NCBI RefSeq assembly: GCF_009865385.1
Contig: NZ_WWJT01000386.1
Span: forward strand, 1 to 38,751
DNA: 38,751 bases
Direction of reading: 5' to 3'
From: Streptomyces sp. SID486
Lineage (GTDB): Bacteria > Actinomycetota > Actinomycetes > Streptomycetales > Streptomycetaceae
Position numbers and translations under genes: made by a program. Below are positions 7,551 to 15,868 of the stretch, piece by piece (positions within the stretch are counted from its first letter, which is position 1; every line of letters begins with the position of its first letter). The notes below the pieces were generated by a model that was given only the letters and a program-made list of their open reading frames with translations, was not told the origin of the DNA and did not search any database.

Positions 7551-8471
7551 GTGGCGGGGGTGCTGAGCGGGTTCGCGGTGATCGCGGTGGTCATCGGGGC
7601 GGGCTATGTGCTCGGACGGCGCGGGACGCTCGGCGCGCAGGGCGGCGAGGTGCTCACCCGGCTGGCGTTCACCGTGGCCGGTCCGGCGCTGCTCTTCACG
7701 ACCCTCGCACGCGCCGACCTGTCGGTGCTGTTCTCCGCCCGCCTGCTGGTGACGGCGCTCAGTACGGCCGCCGTGGCGGGGGCCTTCGTGACGGTCGGCG
7801 TGGTGCGGGGCTGGGGGGTGGGCCGTACGACGATCGGCGCCCTGTGCTCCGGGTACGTCAACTCGGGCAACCTCGGCATCCCGATCGCCGCGTACGTGCT
7901 CGGCGACGCGTCCCTGGTGGCGCCGGTGCTGCTCTTCCAGGTCGTGCTGGTGACGCCCGTCGCGCTCACGGTGCTGGACCTGTCCGGGCCGGGCGGCGAG
8001 GGTTCGGCGGTACGACGACTGCTGACTCCGCTGCGCAACCCGATGGCGGTCGGCTCACTGGCCGGGGTCGTGGTGTCGGCGGCGGGACGGCAGCTGCCGG
8101 GGCCGCTTCTGAACCCGCTCGGGCTGATCGGGAACATGTCCGTCCCCGCTGCCCTGCTGGCCTTCGGCATCTCCCTGCACGGCAGCCCGGCGCCCGGCCG
8201 GGGACGGGACAGCGGACCGGTCCTGCTGTCCGTCGTGCTCAAGTCACTGGGCCAGCCTCTGGTGGCATGGCTGCTGGGGTGGGGTGTCTTCGGCCTGCGC
8301 GGCGCCACACTCCTGGACGTGGTGGTGACCGCGGCCCTCCCGGGCGCCCAGAACCTCTTCACCTACGCCAGCCGCTACCGCGTGGCCGAATCCCTGGCCC
8401 GTGAGTCGATCCTGCTGTCGACGCTGGTGTCGATCCCGGTACTGGTGGGGGTGGCGGCGGCGCTGGGATGA
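7551..8471 (+). CDS. AEC-family (auxin efflux carrier-like) transporter
   Basis: A 306-residue membrane protein with about ten predicted helices and the AEC/PIN-like features: an N-terminal helix GFAVIAVVIGAGYVLGRRG, a conserved SGYVNSGNLGIPIAAYVLGD stretch in the middle, and a C-terminal half repeating the fold (ALPGAQNLFTYASRY). Bacterial AEC members export malonate, malate or other organic anions; the substrate here is not predictable. I prefer GTG 7551 over the in-frame GTG 7542, because GGAGG (7537-7541) is nine bases from 7551 but directly abuts 7542. It ends against a strong bidirectional terminator shared with deoA. Confidence 0.88.
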   Translation: MAGVLSGFAVIAVVIGAGYVLGRRGTLGAQGGEVLTRLAFTVAGPALLFTTLARADLSVLFSARLLVTALSTAAVAGAFVTVGVVRGWGVGRTTIGALCSGYVNSGNLGIPIAAYVLGDASLVAPVLLFQVVLVTPVALTVLDLSGPGGEGSAVRRLLTPLRNPMAVGSLAGVVVSAAGRQLPGPLLNPLGLIGNMSVPAALLAFGISLHGSPAPGRGRDSGPVLLSVVLKSLGQPLVAWLLGWGVFGLRGATLLDVVVTAALPGAQNLFTYASRYRVAESLARESILLSTLVSIPVLVGVAAALG

Positions 8472-8535
8472 CGTGGTCGGCCGGCGGTGAGTGCTCGCAC
8501 GGCGGTCCCCGTCGGTGGGTCACCGGTCCCGGGAC

Positions 8536-8575
8536 GCCGAACGGGACCGGTGGTGGTCCACCGGTCCCGTTCGGC
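8536..8575. terminator. strong bidirectional terminator between the AEC gene and deoA
   Basis: A perfect 18-bp inverted repeat (8536-8553 with 8558-8575) and a TGGT loop, in the gap between the convergent AEC and thymidine phosphorylase genes. It can fold in both transcripts. Confidence 0.85.
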
Positions 8576-8592
8576 CGAAGCGGGCCGCGTCG

Positions 8593-8648
8593 TCAGCGGC
8601 CCCCCGGCGCGGGGCGCAGGTCAGCGGCTCCCGGGCGCGGGGCGCAGG
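8593..8648. repeat. 28-bp tandem duplication abutting the deoA stop
   Basis: Two head-to-tail copies (8593-8620 and 8621-8648), both beginning TCAGCGG and ending GCGCAGG, differing at a few positions. The next three bases (8649-8651) are the deoA stop, so each unit starts with the same TCA/TGA triplet as the real stop. One of six gene-end repeats in this window. Confidence 0.85.
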
Positions 8649-9932
8649 TCAGGCGATGCGCTCCAGCACCACGGGGGTGGGCTCGAAGCCGGTGCCCGTG
8701 GCCGCGATGTCGTAGGAGCCCGTGACCGCCTGGAGGGCGTAGTCGAAGCGCTCCGGGGTGTCCGTGTGCAGGGTGAGGAGGGGCTGGCCCTCGGTCACCG
8801 TGTCGCCCGGCTTGGCGTGCATCTCCACGCCCGCCGCCGCCTGCACCGGGTCCTCCTTGCGGGCGCGGCCGGCGCCCAGGCGCCACGCGGCGATGCCGAT
8901 GTCGTAGGCGTCGAGGCGGGTCAGGACACCGGAGGCAGGTGCCTTGACGACGTGCTGCTCCCTGGAGGTGGGCAGCTCGGCGTCCGGGTCGCCGCCCTGG
9001 GCCGCGATCATCCGGCGCCACACGTCCATCGCGGAGCCGTCGGCCAGCGCCTTCGCGGGGTCCGCGTCCTTGATGCCGGCCGCGTCGAGCATCTCGCGGG
9101 CCAGGGCGACCGTCAGCTCGACGACGTCGGCGGGGCCGCCGCCGGCCAGCACCTCGACCGACTCGCGGACCTCCAGGGCGTTGCCCGCGGTGAGGCCGAG
9201 AGGGGTGGACATGTCGGTGAGCAGCGCGACCGTCTTCACGCCGTGGTCCGTGCCGAGGCCGACCATGGTGGAGGCCAGCTCACGGGCGTCCTCGATGGTC
9301 TTCATGAAGGCGCCCGAGCCGACCTTCACGTCCAGCACCAGGGAACCGGTGCCCTCGGCGATCTTCTTCGACATGATCGAGGAGGCGATCAGCGGGATGG
9401 CCTCCACCGTGCCGGTCACGTCCCGCAGGGCGTACAGCTTCTTGTCCGCGGGGGCCAGGCCGTCACCGGCCGCGCAGATCACCGCGCCGGTGGTGTCGAG
9501 GACGTGCAGCATCTCCTCGTTGGACAGCAGCGCGCGCCAGCCGGGGATCGACTCCAGCTTGTCCAGGGTGCCGCCGGTGTGGCCGAGGCCGCGGCCGGAG
9601 AGCTGCGGGACGGCGGCTCCGCACGCGGCGACGAGCGGGGCCAGCGGCAGGGTGATCTTGTCGCCGACGCCGCCGGTGGAGTGCTTGTCGGCCGTCGGGC
9701 GCGACAGCGAGGAGAAGTCCATGCGCTCGCCGGAGGCGATCATGGCCGCGGTCCAGCGGGCGATCTCGGTGCGGTTCATGCCGTTGAGCAGGATGGCCAT
9801 GTTGAGCGCGGCCATCTGGTAGTCGGCGACCTCGCCGCGGGTGTACGCGTCGATGACCCAGTCGATCTGCTCGTCGGTCAGCTCACCGCGGTCCCGCTTG
9901 GTGCGGATGACGGAGATGGCGTCCATGGCCAT
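8649..9932 (-). CDS. deoA: thymidine phosphorylase
   Basis: Phosphorolysis of thymidine (or deoxyuridine) to the base and 2-deoxyribose-1-phosphate; cytoplasmic pyrimidine salvage. The 427-residue product contains the family signature KHSTGGVGDKITL in the phosphate-binding region, GRGLGHTGGTLDKLES, and the C-terminal pyrimidine nucleoside phosphorylase domain (about residue 335 onward). ATG 9932 (MAMDAISVIRTKRDRG) is preceded by GGAAGGAAG nine bases away; ATG 9926 is possible. It is the last gene of the nucleoside block and lies 76 bp after cytidine deaminase, separated from it by a perfect 12-bp hairpin. Deaminated cytidine products from Cdd are its natural substrates. Confidence 0.96.
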   Translation of the reverse strand: MAMDAISVIRTKRDRGELTDEQIDWVIDAYTRGEVADYQMAALNMAILLNGMNRTEIARWTAAMIASGERMDFSSLSRPTADKHSTGGVGDKITLPLAPLVAACGAAVPQLSGRGLGHTGGTLDKLESIPGWRALLSNEEMLHVLDTTGAVICAAGDGLAPADKKLYALRDVTGTVEAIPLIASSIMSKKIAEGTGSLVLDVKVGSGAFMKTIEDARELASTMVGLGTDHGVKTVALLTDMSTPLGLTAGNALEVRESVEVLAGGGPADVVELTVALAREMLDAAGIKDADPAKALADGSAMDVWRRMIAAQGGDPDAELPTSREQHVVKAPASGVLTRLDAYDIGIAAWRLGAGRARKEDPVQAAAGVEMHAKPGDTVTEGQPLLTLHTDTPERFDYALQAVTGSYDIAATGTGFEPTPVVLERIA

Positions 9933-9966
9933 GGCTGATGGCTTCCTTCCGGGAGGTGCGAAGTGC

Positions 9967-10002
9967 ACGGCCCCCCTGCGCGGATGCGGTCAGGGGGGCC
10001 GT
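9967..10002 (-). terminator. intercistronic hairpin between cdd and deoA
   Basis: Arms ACGGCCCCCCTG (9967-9978) and CAGGGGGGCCGT (9991-10002), perfect over 12 bp, with a 12-nt loop. It lies seven bases after the cdd stop and 35 bases before the deoA ATG. It could terminate part of the operon transcript or protect the upstream mRNA end. No poly-U follows. Confidence 0.6.
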
Positions 10003-10008
10003 ACGGCG

Positions 10009-10413
10009 TTACTTGGTGAGGTGGCCCGGGCCGAAGGCCTGGGGCAGCATCTCGGAGAGCGGCAGGACGCCCTCGGGGGTGTCCAGCAGCAGGTCCGGGC
10101 CGCCGAACTCGTGGAGCAGCTGGCGGCAGCGGCCGCAGGGCACCAGGAGGGTGCCCTCGCCGTCCACACAGGTGAAGTGCGTCAGCCGGCCGCCCCCGGT
10201 GCGCTGGAGCTGCGAGACCAGGCCGCACTCCGCGCACAGCGAGAGGCCGTAGGAGGCGTTCTCGACGTTGCAGCCGGTGACGACACGGCCGTCGTCGACC
10301 AGGGCCGCCACGCCGACCGGGTAGCCCGAGTAGGGGGCGTAGGCGTGGGCCATGGCCTCCCTCGCCTCGGCCCGCAGCGCCTCCCAGTCGAAGCCCGCGG
10401 CGTCCCCCGTCAC
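10009..10413 (-). CDS. cdd: cytidine deaminase
   Basis: Hydrolytic deamination of cytidine and deoxycytidine to uridine and deoxyuridine. The 134-residue product is the short, homotetrameric type with one zinc site: NVENASYG at 49-56, CAE at 60-62 (zinc Cys and catalytic Glu) and PCGRC at 92-96 (two zinc Cys). It starts at GTG 10413, whose GTGA overlaps the stop of the upstream permease gene, so the two are translationally coupled. It follows the ABC transporter genes and precedes deoA. I infer that imported cytidine is deaminated at once by this enzyme. Confidence 0.96.
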   Translation of the reverse strand: MTGDAAGFDWEALRAEAREAMAHAYAPYSGYPVGVAALVDDGRVVTGCNVENASYGLSLCAECGLVSQLQRTGGGRLTHFTCVDGEGTLLVPCGRCRQLLHEFGGPDLLLDTPEGVLPLSEMLPQAFGPGHLTK

Positions 10414-11696
10414 TTGCCCTGGCCCTTCCGGTACCGCATGCCGTCCGCCTTCGGCATCCGCAGGCGCTGCGCGGACAGCGACAGCACCAGCAGGGTGACG
10501 ACGTACGGGGTGGCGCCCACGAAGTCGCTCGGGACCTCGTCGGTGAGCAGGTACCAGACCAGGACCAGCGCGGCCGTCACGGCGCTGACCACACCCTGTA
10601 CCACGGCCTTCTTGTACAGCTTCCAGCCGGCCAGCAGCGCGAGCAGGACGACCAGCAGCAGGAGCAGGGCGTGGACGGTCACGCCGCCGTTGCGCAGCTG
10701 GAGCGCGTCGGAGTAGCCGAACAGGCCCGCGCCCATCGCGAGGCCGCCGGGACGCCAGTTGCCGAAGATCATGGCGGCGAGACCGATGTAGCCGCGGCCT
10801 CCGGTCTGGCCCTCCAGGTAGGTGTGGGAGGTGACCAGCGCGAGGAACGCGCCGCCGAGCCCGGCGAGGCCGCCGGAGACGGCCACGGCCGCGTACTTGT
10901 ACCGGTAGACGTTGACGCCCAGCGACTCCGCGGCGACCGGGTTCTCGCCGCAGGAGCGCAGCCGCAGTCCGAACGGGGTGCGCCACAGCAGCCACCAGCT
11001 GCCGACGAACAGCAGCACGGCGAGGATCGTCACCACCGACAGGTTGGTGATCAGACCGCCGATGATGCCGGCGAGGTCGGAGACGAGGAACCAGTGGTGC
11101 TTCTCGACCGACGCGAGGCCGTCCGAGAGACCGGGGATGGTGACGTCGGGCAGCGAGTCCGCGGGCGGGGACTGCTTGGGGTTGCCGCCCGCGTCGGCGG
11201 CCTTGCCCTCGGCGAAGAACAGCTTGGCGAGGTACTGGGTGGCACCGAGCGCGAGCAGGTTGACGGCGACACCGGAGACGATGTGGTCGACGCCGAAGGT
11301 GACCGTGGCGACGGCGTGCACGAGGCCGCCGAGGACACCGAAGCCGATGCCGCACAACAGTCCGAGCCAGGGGCTGGACTGCCAGCCGATCCAGCCGGCG
11401 CCGAAGGTGCCGAGGATCATCATGCCCTCGAGGCCGATGTTGACCACGCCGGCCCGCTCGGACCACAGGCCGGCGAGGCCGGCGAGGCCGATCGGCACGG
11501 CCAGGCCGAGCGCGGCGGAGACCTGTCCGGCCGAGTCGAGCTGGTCGGAGCCGGTGATCATGCGGACGGCCGCCACGAGCAGCAGGGCGCCGGCGACGAT
11601 CATGAGGATCTGGCCGAGGGAACGCCCCGAGCGCTGGGACGCGCCCGCCGCCTTGGGCGCCGCGGGCGGCGGCGCGTCGGTCATCGTGGCAGTCAT
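10410..11696 (-). CDS. nucleoside ABC transporter permease 2
   Basis: A 428-residue inner-membrane permease of the BPD_transp_2 (RbsC/LivH-like) family. After a cytoplasmic tail of about 30 residues there are some ten hydrophobic helices. LWSERAGVVNIGLEGMMILG (about residues 68-87) is the signature of the second permease (YufQ/NupQ type) of BMP-dependent nucleoside transporters, and LRSCGENPVAAESLGVNVYRYK forms the cytoplasmic coupling region. Start ATG 11696 shares its A with the stop of permease 1 (TGATG), and its end overlaps cdd by 4 bp. It should pair with permease 1 to import nucleosides delivered by the BMP lipoprotein. Confidence 0.93.
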   Translation of the reverse strand: MTATMTDAPPPAAPKAAGASQRSGRSLGQILMIVAGALLLVAAVRMITGSDQLDSAGQVSAALGLAVPIGLAGLAGLWSERAGVVNIGLEGMMILGTFGAGWIGWQSSPWLGLLCGIGFGVLGGLVHAVATVTFGVDHIVSGVAVNLLALGATQYLAKLFFAEGKAADAGGNPKQSPPADSLPDVTIPGLSDGLASVEKHHWFLVSDLAGIIGGLITNLSVVTILAVLLFVGSWWLLWRTPFGLRLRSCGENPVAAESLGVNVYRYKYAAVAVSGGLAGLGGAFLALVTSHTYLEGQTGGRGYIGLAAMIFGNWRPGGLAMGAGLFGYSDALQLRNGGVTVHALLLLLVVLLALLAGWKLYKKAVVQGVVSAVTAALVLVWYLLTDEVPSDFVGATPYVVTLLVLSLSAQRLRMPKADGMRYRKGQGK

Positions 11697-12823
11697 CACG
11701 CCACCTCCTGCTTCTTCGTCGGAGCGGCGGCCTGCGCGGCGAGTTCGGCGCCGACCTTCTGCTGCTGGCGCTTGAGGCCGTAGCGCCGCACGACCTCGTA
11801 GGCGATCACGACGCACAGGACGATGACGCCCTGGATGACGCCGAGGATCTCCTTGTCGTAGCCCTCGAACTCGAGGTGGTTGGTGGTGCGCTCCAGGAAG
11901 CCCCAGAGCAGGGCACCGAGCGCGATGCCGACCGGGTTGTTGCGGCCGAGCAGCGCGATGGCGATACCGGTGAAGCCGATACCGGTGGGGAAGCTGTTGT
12001 CGTACTGGTGGCTCTCGTTGAGCAGCGTGGGCATGCCGATCAGACCGGCCACCGCACCCGAGATGATCATGCTGGTGGCGATCATCTTCTTCACCGAGAC
12101 GCCGCTCGCGGAGGCGGCGCTCTCGGACTGGCCGACGGTGCGCAGGTCGAAGCCGAACCGGGTGCGGCCGAGGACGAACCAGTACGCGAGGCCGACGAGT
12201 ACGGCGACGACGACGAAGCCGTCCAGGATGCCGGCCGGGCCGGTGTCGATCGAGAAGAAGAACGAGGACGACGGCAGCGGCTTGGTGGAGACGAGGGTGC
12301 CGCCCTGCTGCAGCTCGCCCAGGCGGCCGGGCTGGAGCAGGTAGCCGATGATCGCGGTGGCGATCGAGTTCAGCATGATGGTCGCGATGACCTCGCTGAC
12401 GCCCCGGGTCACCTTGAGGACGCCGGCGATGGCCGCCCACAGCGCGCCGGTCGCCATCGCGCAGATCATGATCAGCGGTATGGCGAGCCAGCCGGGCACG
12501 GTCAGCGCGCCGCCGAGGACGGCGGCCATGAACGCGGCGAGCCGGTACTGGCCGTCGACACCGATGTTGAACAGGTTCATGCGGAAGCCGATGGCCACCG
12601 CGACACCCGCGAGGTAGTACGTCGTCGCCTTGTTGAGGATGTAGACCTGGCTGTCGCTGGCGAAGCCGTAGGTGGTCATGTCGCTGAAGGCGGCGCCGGG
12701 GTTCTTGCCGGTCGCGAGGATCACCAGGGCGGTGACGACGAGCGCGGCGACGACCGCCAGCAGGGGCGCGGCGATGCCGAGGAGCAGCCGCTCCTTGTCG
12801 ATCCGTGAGGTCAGCTTCTTCAT
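11696..12823 (-). CDS. nucleoside ABC transporter permease 1
   Basis: A 375-residue BPD_transp_2 family permease (YufP/NupP type). The start [20 protein letters not shown] is followed by TM1 and about nine more helices. [19 protein letters not shown] and [20 protein letters not shown] correspond to the conserved cytoplasmic coupling segments of nucleoside permeases. Its ATG overlaps the ATPase stop in an ATGA, so translation is coupled. A long charged C-terminal tail (about the last 40 residues, Ala/Gln/Lys-rich) is cytoplasmic. It acts with permease 2 and the ATPase in one importer complex. Confidence 0.93.
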   Translation of the reverse strand: MKKLTSRIDKERLLLGIAAPLLAVVAALVVTALVILATGKNPGAAFSDMTTYGFASDSQVYILNKATTYYLAGVAVAIGFRMNLFNIGVDGQYRLAAFMAAVLGGALTVPGWLAIPLIMICAMATGALWAAIAGVLKVTRGVSEVIATIMLNSIATAIIGYLLQPGRLGELQQGGTLVSTKPLPSSSFFFSIDTGPAGILDGFVVVAVLVGLAYWFVLGRTRFGFDLRTVGQSESAASASGVSVKKMIATSMIISGAVAGLIGMPTLLNESHQYDNSFPTGIGFTGIAIALLGRNNPVGIALGALLWGFLERTTNHLEFEGYDKEILGVIQGVIVLCVVIAYEVVRRYGLKRQQQKVGAELAAQAAAPTKKQEVA

Positions 12824-14379
12824 CGCTCGTCGTCCTCTGTGTGCTCCAGGTGGCCGGTGGCCGCACCCGTCATGGCGGAGCCCAGCTCTTCGGGGGTGAT
12901 GGTGGCGGGGTCGGCGTCGGCGACCAGACGGCCCCGGTACATCACCCGCAGGGTGTCGGAGAGGCCGATCAGCTCGTCGAGGTCGGCGGAGATCAGCAGC
13001 ACGGCCAGACCCTCGCGGCGGGCCTCGCGGATGTAGTCCCAGATGGCGGCTTGGGCGCCGACGTCCACACCGCGGGTGGGGTGGGCGGCGATGAGCAGCT
13101 TGGGGTCGTGGCTCATCTCGCGGCCGACGATCAGCTTCTGCTGGTTGCCGCCGGACAGCGAGGCCGCGGTCACGTCGATGCCGGGCGTGCGGACGTCGTA
13201 CGCCTGCACGATGCGCTCGGTGTCGGCGCGGGCCGCCTTGATGTCGAGCAGTCCGGCGCGCGAGTTGGGCTTCTCGGTGACGTGCCCGAGGATGCGGTTC
13301 TCCCACAGCGGTGCTTCCAGCAGCAGGCCGTGGCGGTGGCGGTCCTCGGGGATGTAGCCGATGCCGGCCTCGCGGCGGTCGCGGGTGGCGGCGCGGGAGA
13401 TGTCGGTGCCGTCCAGGGTGACGACGCCGGCGTCGGGGTGCCGCATGCCCATGATCGCCTCGACCAGTTCGGACTGGCCGTTGCCCTCCACACCGGCGAT
13501 GCCGAGGACCTCGCCCTTGTGGATGGTGAAGGAGACCTCGTCCAGGATGATCCGCTCGATGCCGTCGAGGTCGGTCTGCGACAGGTGCAGGCCGTCCAGC
13601 TTCAGCATCGGGGTGTCCGTGACGGTGGACTCCTCGGTCTCCGGGGTGGGCAGCTCGCTGCCGACCATCAGCTCGGCGAGCTGCTTGGGGGTGGTGCCCC
13701 GCGGCTCGACCGTGCCGACGGTGGTGCCGCGCCGGATCACGGTGATCTCGTCGGCGACGGAGAGCACCTCGCCCAGCTTGTGCGAGATGAAGATGACGGT
13801 GAGGCCCTCGGCCTTCAGCTCGCGCAGGTTGTCGAAGAGCGCGTCGACCTCCTGCGGCACGAGCACGGCGGTCGGCTCGTCGAGGATGAGCGTGCGCGCG
13901 CCGCGGTAGAGGACCTTGAGGATCTCCACGCGCTGGCGGTCGGCGACGCCCAGTTCCTCGACGAGGACGTCGGGCCGGACGTTCAGGCTGTACGCGTCCG
14001 AGATCTCCTTGATCCGGGCGCGGGCCTTGCCCCCGATGCCGTGCAGCTTCTCCGCGCCGAGGACGACGTTCTCCAGCACGGTGAGGTTGTCGGCGAGCAT
14101 GAAGTGCTGGTGCACCATGCCGATGCCGCGGGCGATGGCGTCACCGGGGTTGTTCAGGACGACCTGTTCGCCGTTGACCGTGATGGTGCCCTCGTCCGGC
14201 TGCTGCATGCCGTAGAGGATCTTCATCAGGGTGGACTTGCCGGCGCCGTTCTCACCGCAGAGGGCATGGACGGTGCCGGTGCGGACGGTGATGTCGATGT
14301 CGCGGTTGGCGACGACGCCGGGGAAACGCTTGGTGATGCCGCGCAGTTCGACGGCAGCGGGAGGGCTGGACGCGTTGAT
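12820..14379 (-). CDS. nucleoside ABC transporter ATPase, double ATP-binding cassette, apparent ATC start
   Basis: Powers nucleoside import. In the reading frame starting at ATC 14377-14379 the product is 519 residues with two tandem ABC domains. Cassette 1 has Walker [10 protein letters not shown] (42-50), signature VADRQRVEI and Walker [10 protein letters not shown]; cassette 2 has the degenerate Walker [10 protein letters not shown] and signature LSGGNQQKL, as in the RbsA/YufO family. No ATG, GTG or TTG lies in frame between an upstream TAG and the Walker A motif; the first ATG (14226) falls just after Walker A and would destroy the domain. A strong GAGGAGAG (14386-14393) sits six bases before the ATC, and the residues after it ([13 protein letters not shown]) look like a family N-terminus. 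CTG codons (14346 and one upstream) are less likely alternatives. Confidence 0.85.
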   Translation of the reverse strand: MNASSPPAAVELRGITKRFPGVVANRDIDITVRTGTVHALCGENGAGKSTLMKILYGMQQPDEGTITVNGEQVVLNNPGDAIARGIGMVHQHFMLADNLTVLENVVLGAEKLHGIGGKARARIKEISDAYSLNVRPDVLVEELGVADRQRVEILKVLYRGARTLILDEPTAVLVPQEVDALFDNLRELKAEGLTVIFISHKLGEVLSVADEITVIRRGTTVGTVEPRGTTPKQLAELMVGSELPTPETEESTVTDTPMLKLDGLHLSQTDLDGIERIILDEVSFTIHKGEVLGIAGVEGNGQSELVEAIMGMRHPDAGVVTLDGTDISRAATRDRREAGIGYIPEDRHRHGLLLEAPLWENRILGHVTEKPNSRAGLLDIKAARADTERIVQAYDVRTPGIDVTAASLSGGNQQKLIVGREMSHDPKLLIAAHPTRGVDVGAQAAIWDYIREARREGLAVLLISADLDELIGLSDTLRVMYRGRLVADADPATITPEELGSAMTGAATGHLEHTEDDER

Positions 14380-14430
14380 GGCGCACTCTCCTCGGGGAAA
14401 GGGGCTGCGGGGAGGGGGCAGGCGTCGGCG

Positions 14431-14436
14431 ACGCTA
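14431..14436 (-). promoter_or_regulatory. possible -10 for the ABC ATPase operon
   Basis: TAGCGT on the minus strand, about 17 bp downstream of the operator-like palindrome at 14453-14464. The -35 position would fall inside the palindrome, without a consensus match. Confidence 0.35.
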
Positions 14437-14452
14437 GCGCGGCAACTCCGTG

Positions 14453-14464
14453 CTACACGCGTAG
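14453..14464. promoter_or_regulatory. operator-like palindrome upstream of the ABC ATPase
   Basis: CTACACGCGTAG, one base away from the perfect palindrome upstream of add. Read on the minus strand it is CTCTACGCGTGTAG, matching CTCTACGCGCGTAG at add over 13 of 14 positions. Likely the same regulator. Confidence 0.6.
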
Positions 14465-14481
14465 AGTTGACACATTGTTAT

Positions 14482-14521
14482 GGCTCGGCGAGGGGCTCCC
14501 GAGGGCGCCCCGCGCCGAGCC
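14482..14521 (-). terminator. terminator after the BMP lipoprotein gene
   Basis: GGCTCGGCG (14482-14490) pairs with CGCCGAGCC (14513-14521), and inside it GGGGC (14492-14496) with GCCCC (14507-14511), separated by one mismatch. It is a long hairpin 24 bp after the BMP gene stop. It separates the abundant binding-protein transcript from the ATPase-permease operon, which seems to have its own promoter. Confidence 0.7.
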
Positions 14522-14544
14522 TGAGGTCCGACGGACCCGTCAGA

Positions 14545-15597
14545 TCACGGGGTGGTCTTGACCTTGATCGAGCCGTCGACGATCTTCTTCTTCGCCGCGT
14601 CCAGCTTGGCCTGGATGTCGTCGATGAAGCCGCCGCTGGTGGCGAGCGAGACGCCGTCCTTGGCGAGCGAGTAGCTGTTGGTGCCGGTCAGCGGCTTGCC
14701 GTCGTGGACCGACTTGATGAAGTCGTACACACCGACGTCGACGTTCTTGACCATCGAGGTCAGGATCGCGCTCTTGTACTTGGCCAGGCCCGGGATGTTG
14801 TACTGGTCCGAGTCCACGCCGATGGCCCAGGAGCCCTTCTTGCCGGCGACGGCCTCGATCGCGCCGTTGCCGGAGGAGCCGGCCGCCGTGTAGATGACGT
14901 CGGCGCCGTTGTCCAGCATGCCCTGCGCGGCCTCCTTGCCCTTGTCGGGGCTGGCGAAGCCGGAGGTGTCCGAGCCGTGCGACAGGTACTGCGTGTCGAT
15001 CTTGATCTTCGCGTCGGTGTCCTTGACGCCCTGGACGTAGCCCGCCTCGAACTTCTTGATCAGCGGGACGTCCACACCGCCGATGAAGCCGACGTGCTTC
15101 GACTTGGACTTCAGCGCGGCGGCGACACCGGCCAGGTAGGAGCCCTGCTCCTCGGTGAAGTTGATGCTGTCGACGTTCTTGGCCTCGACGACCGAGTCGA
15201 CGATGCCGAAGCTGGTCTTCGGGTACTTCGCGGCGACCTTGGTCATGGAGGCGGCGTACGCGTAGCCGACGCCGATGACCGGGTTGTAGCCCGCGTCGGC
15301 CAGGTCCGACAGGCGCTGCTCGCGGTCGGCCTCGGTGTCGGAGGTCTTCGCGGTCAGCTCCTTGATGTCACCGCCGAACTCCTTCTTGGCCTTGTCGGCA
15401 CCGCGCGCGGCGGAGTCGTTGAAGGAGCGGTCACCACGGCCGCCGACGTCGAACGCGAGACCGATCTTGACGCCCTTGCCGTCACCCGAGGACGAGCCGG
15501 TGTCCTTGTCGGAGGAGGTGCTGCCACAGGCAGTGGCAGTCAGTGCGAGTGCTGCGGACGCGATACACGCAGCGGAAAGCTTGGCTACCCGGCGCAC
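14545..15597 (-). CDS. BMP-family nucleoside-binding lipoprotein
   Basis: Substrate-binding component of the nucleoside ABC importer, anchored outside the membrane. The 350-residue product starts at GTG 15597 (VRRVAKLSAAC), six bases after AAGGAG. It has a lipoprotein signal peptide with a lipobox ending TATAC (Cys near residue 27), a Ser/Gly/Asp linker, and a periplasmic-binding BMP (PnrA-like) domain. KIGLAFDVGGRGDRSFNDSA carries the DxGGxxDxSFN ligand-binding motif of the family, and VDSDQYN and GTNSYSL are further family segments. A longer upstream frame exists but lacks the signal peptide at its start. It is upstream of the ATPase-permease-cdd-deoA block and has its own terminator, probably for higher expression. 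Confidence 0.94.
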   Translation of the reverse strand: MRRVAKLSAACIASAALALTATACGSTSSDKDTGSSSGDGKGVKIGLAFDVGGRGDRSFNDSAARGADKAKKEFGGDIKELTAKTSDTEADREQRLSDLADAGYNPVIGVGYAYAASMTKVAAKYPKTSFGIVDSVVEAKNVDSINFTEEQGSYLAGVAAALKSKSKHVGFIGGVDVPLIKKFEAGYVQGVKDTDAKIKIDTQYLSHGSDTSGFASPDKGKEAAQGMLDNGADVIYTAAGSSGNGAIEAVAGKKGSWAIGVDSDQYNIPGLAKYKSAILTSMVKNVDVGVYDFIKSVHDGKPLTGTNSYSLAKDGVSLATSGGFIDDIQAKLDAAKKKIVDGSIKVKTTP

Positions 15598-15698
15598 GGG
15601 AGGCTCCTTCACCTGACCTGAGCGCCGTGTCGGCGCTTGATGGGAGCACCATGACAGTGCCCCAGCCACGACGCCCCCATTGGCGTCGGCTTCGCGGC

Positions 15699-15714
15699 AT
15701 CGTAACGCGCGTAG
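15699..15714 (-). promoter_or_regulatory. promoter/operator of the BMP lipoprotein gene
   Basis: TACGAT (minus strand, 15704 to 15699) fits a -10 box. Overlapping and just upstream, at 15703-15714, is a diverged copy of the nucleoside palindrome, read on the minus strand as CTACGCGCGTTA. A bound repressor would block the promoter. The leader would be about 100 nt. Confidence 0.5.
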
Positions 15715-15868
15715 ATGTCGCAAAAAACCCCCTAGGGAAGCCGTTATCGATTCGAGGCAAACAGCGTCTGAACTCGATCTCAGGCCCTTCTCACCGCACT
15801 GTTGCGGACAGTGTGCGAATGGCTTGCATTCGTGTTGCGCCGACCGGGGAAACGGCCCCCGGGGGGCC
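15715..15868. other. non-coding gap between the BMP promoter and the amidohydrolase repeats
   Basis: Together with 15598-15714 and the repeats at 15869-15993, this makes a 396-bp stretch without a gene. It includes a T-rich segment on the minus strand near 15720-15735 (just upstream of the BMP -10) that may be an UP-like or -35 region. A GGCCCCC/GGGGGGCC inverted repeat near 15854-15868 may terminate the amidohydrolase transcript. Confidence 0.4.

Noticed and set aside
14467..14472. Consensus -35 TTGACA on the plus strand.
   Set aside because: No -10 hexamer lies 15-19 bp downstream and no plus-strand gene follows.
12805..15621. Very long plus-strand open frame (about 940 codons) opposite the nucleoside transporter genes.
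   Set aside because: It is the antisense of the ATPase and BMP genes; composition is Val/Asp/Gly/Leu-biased without motifs, as expected from GC3-rich codons read backwards.
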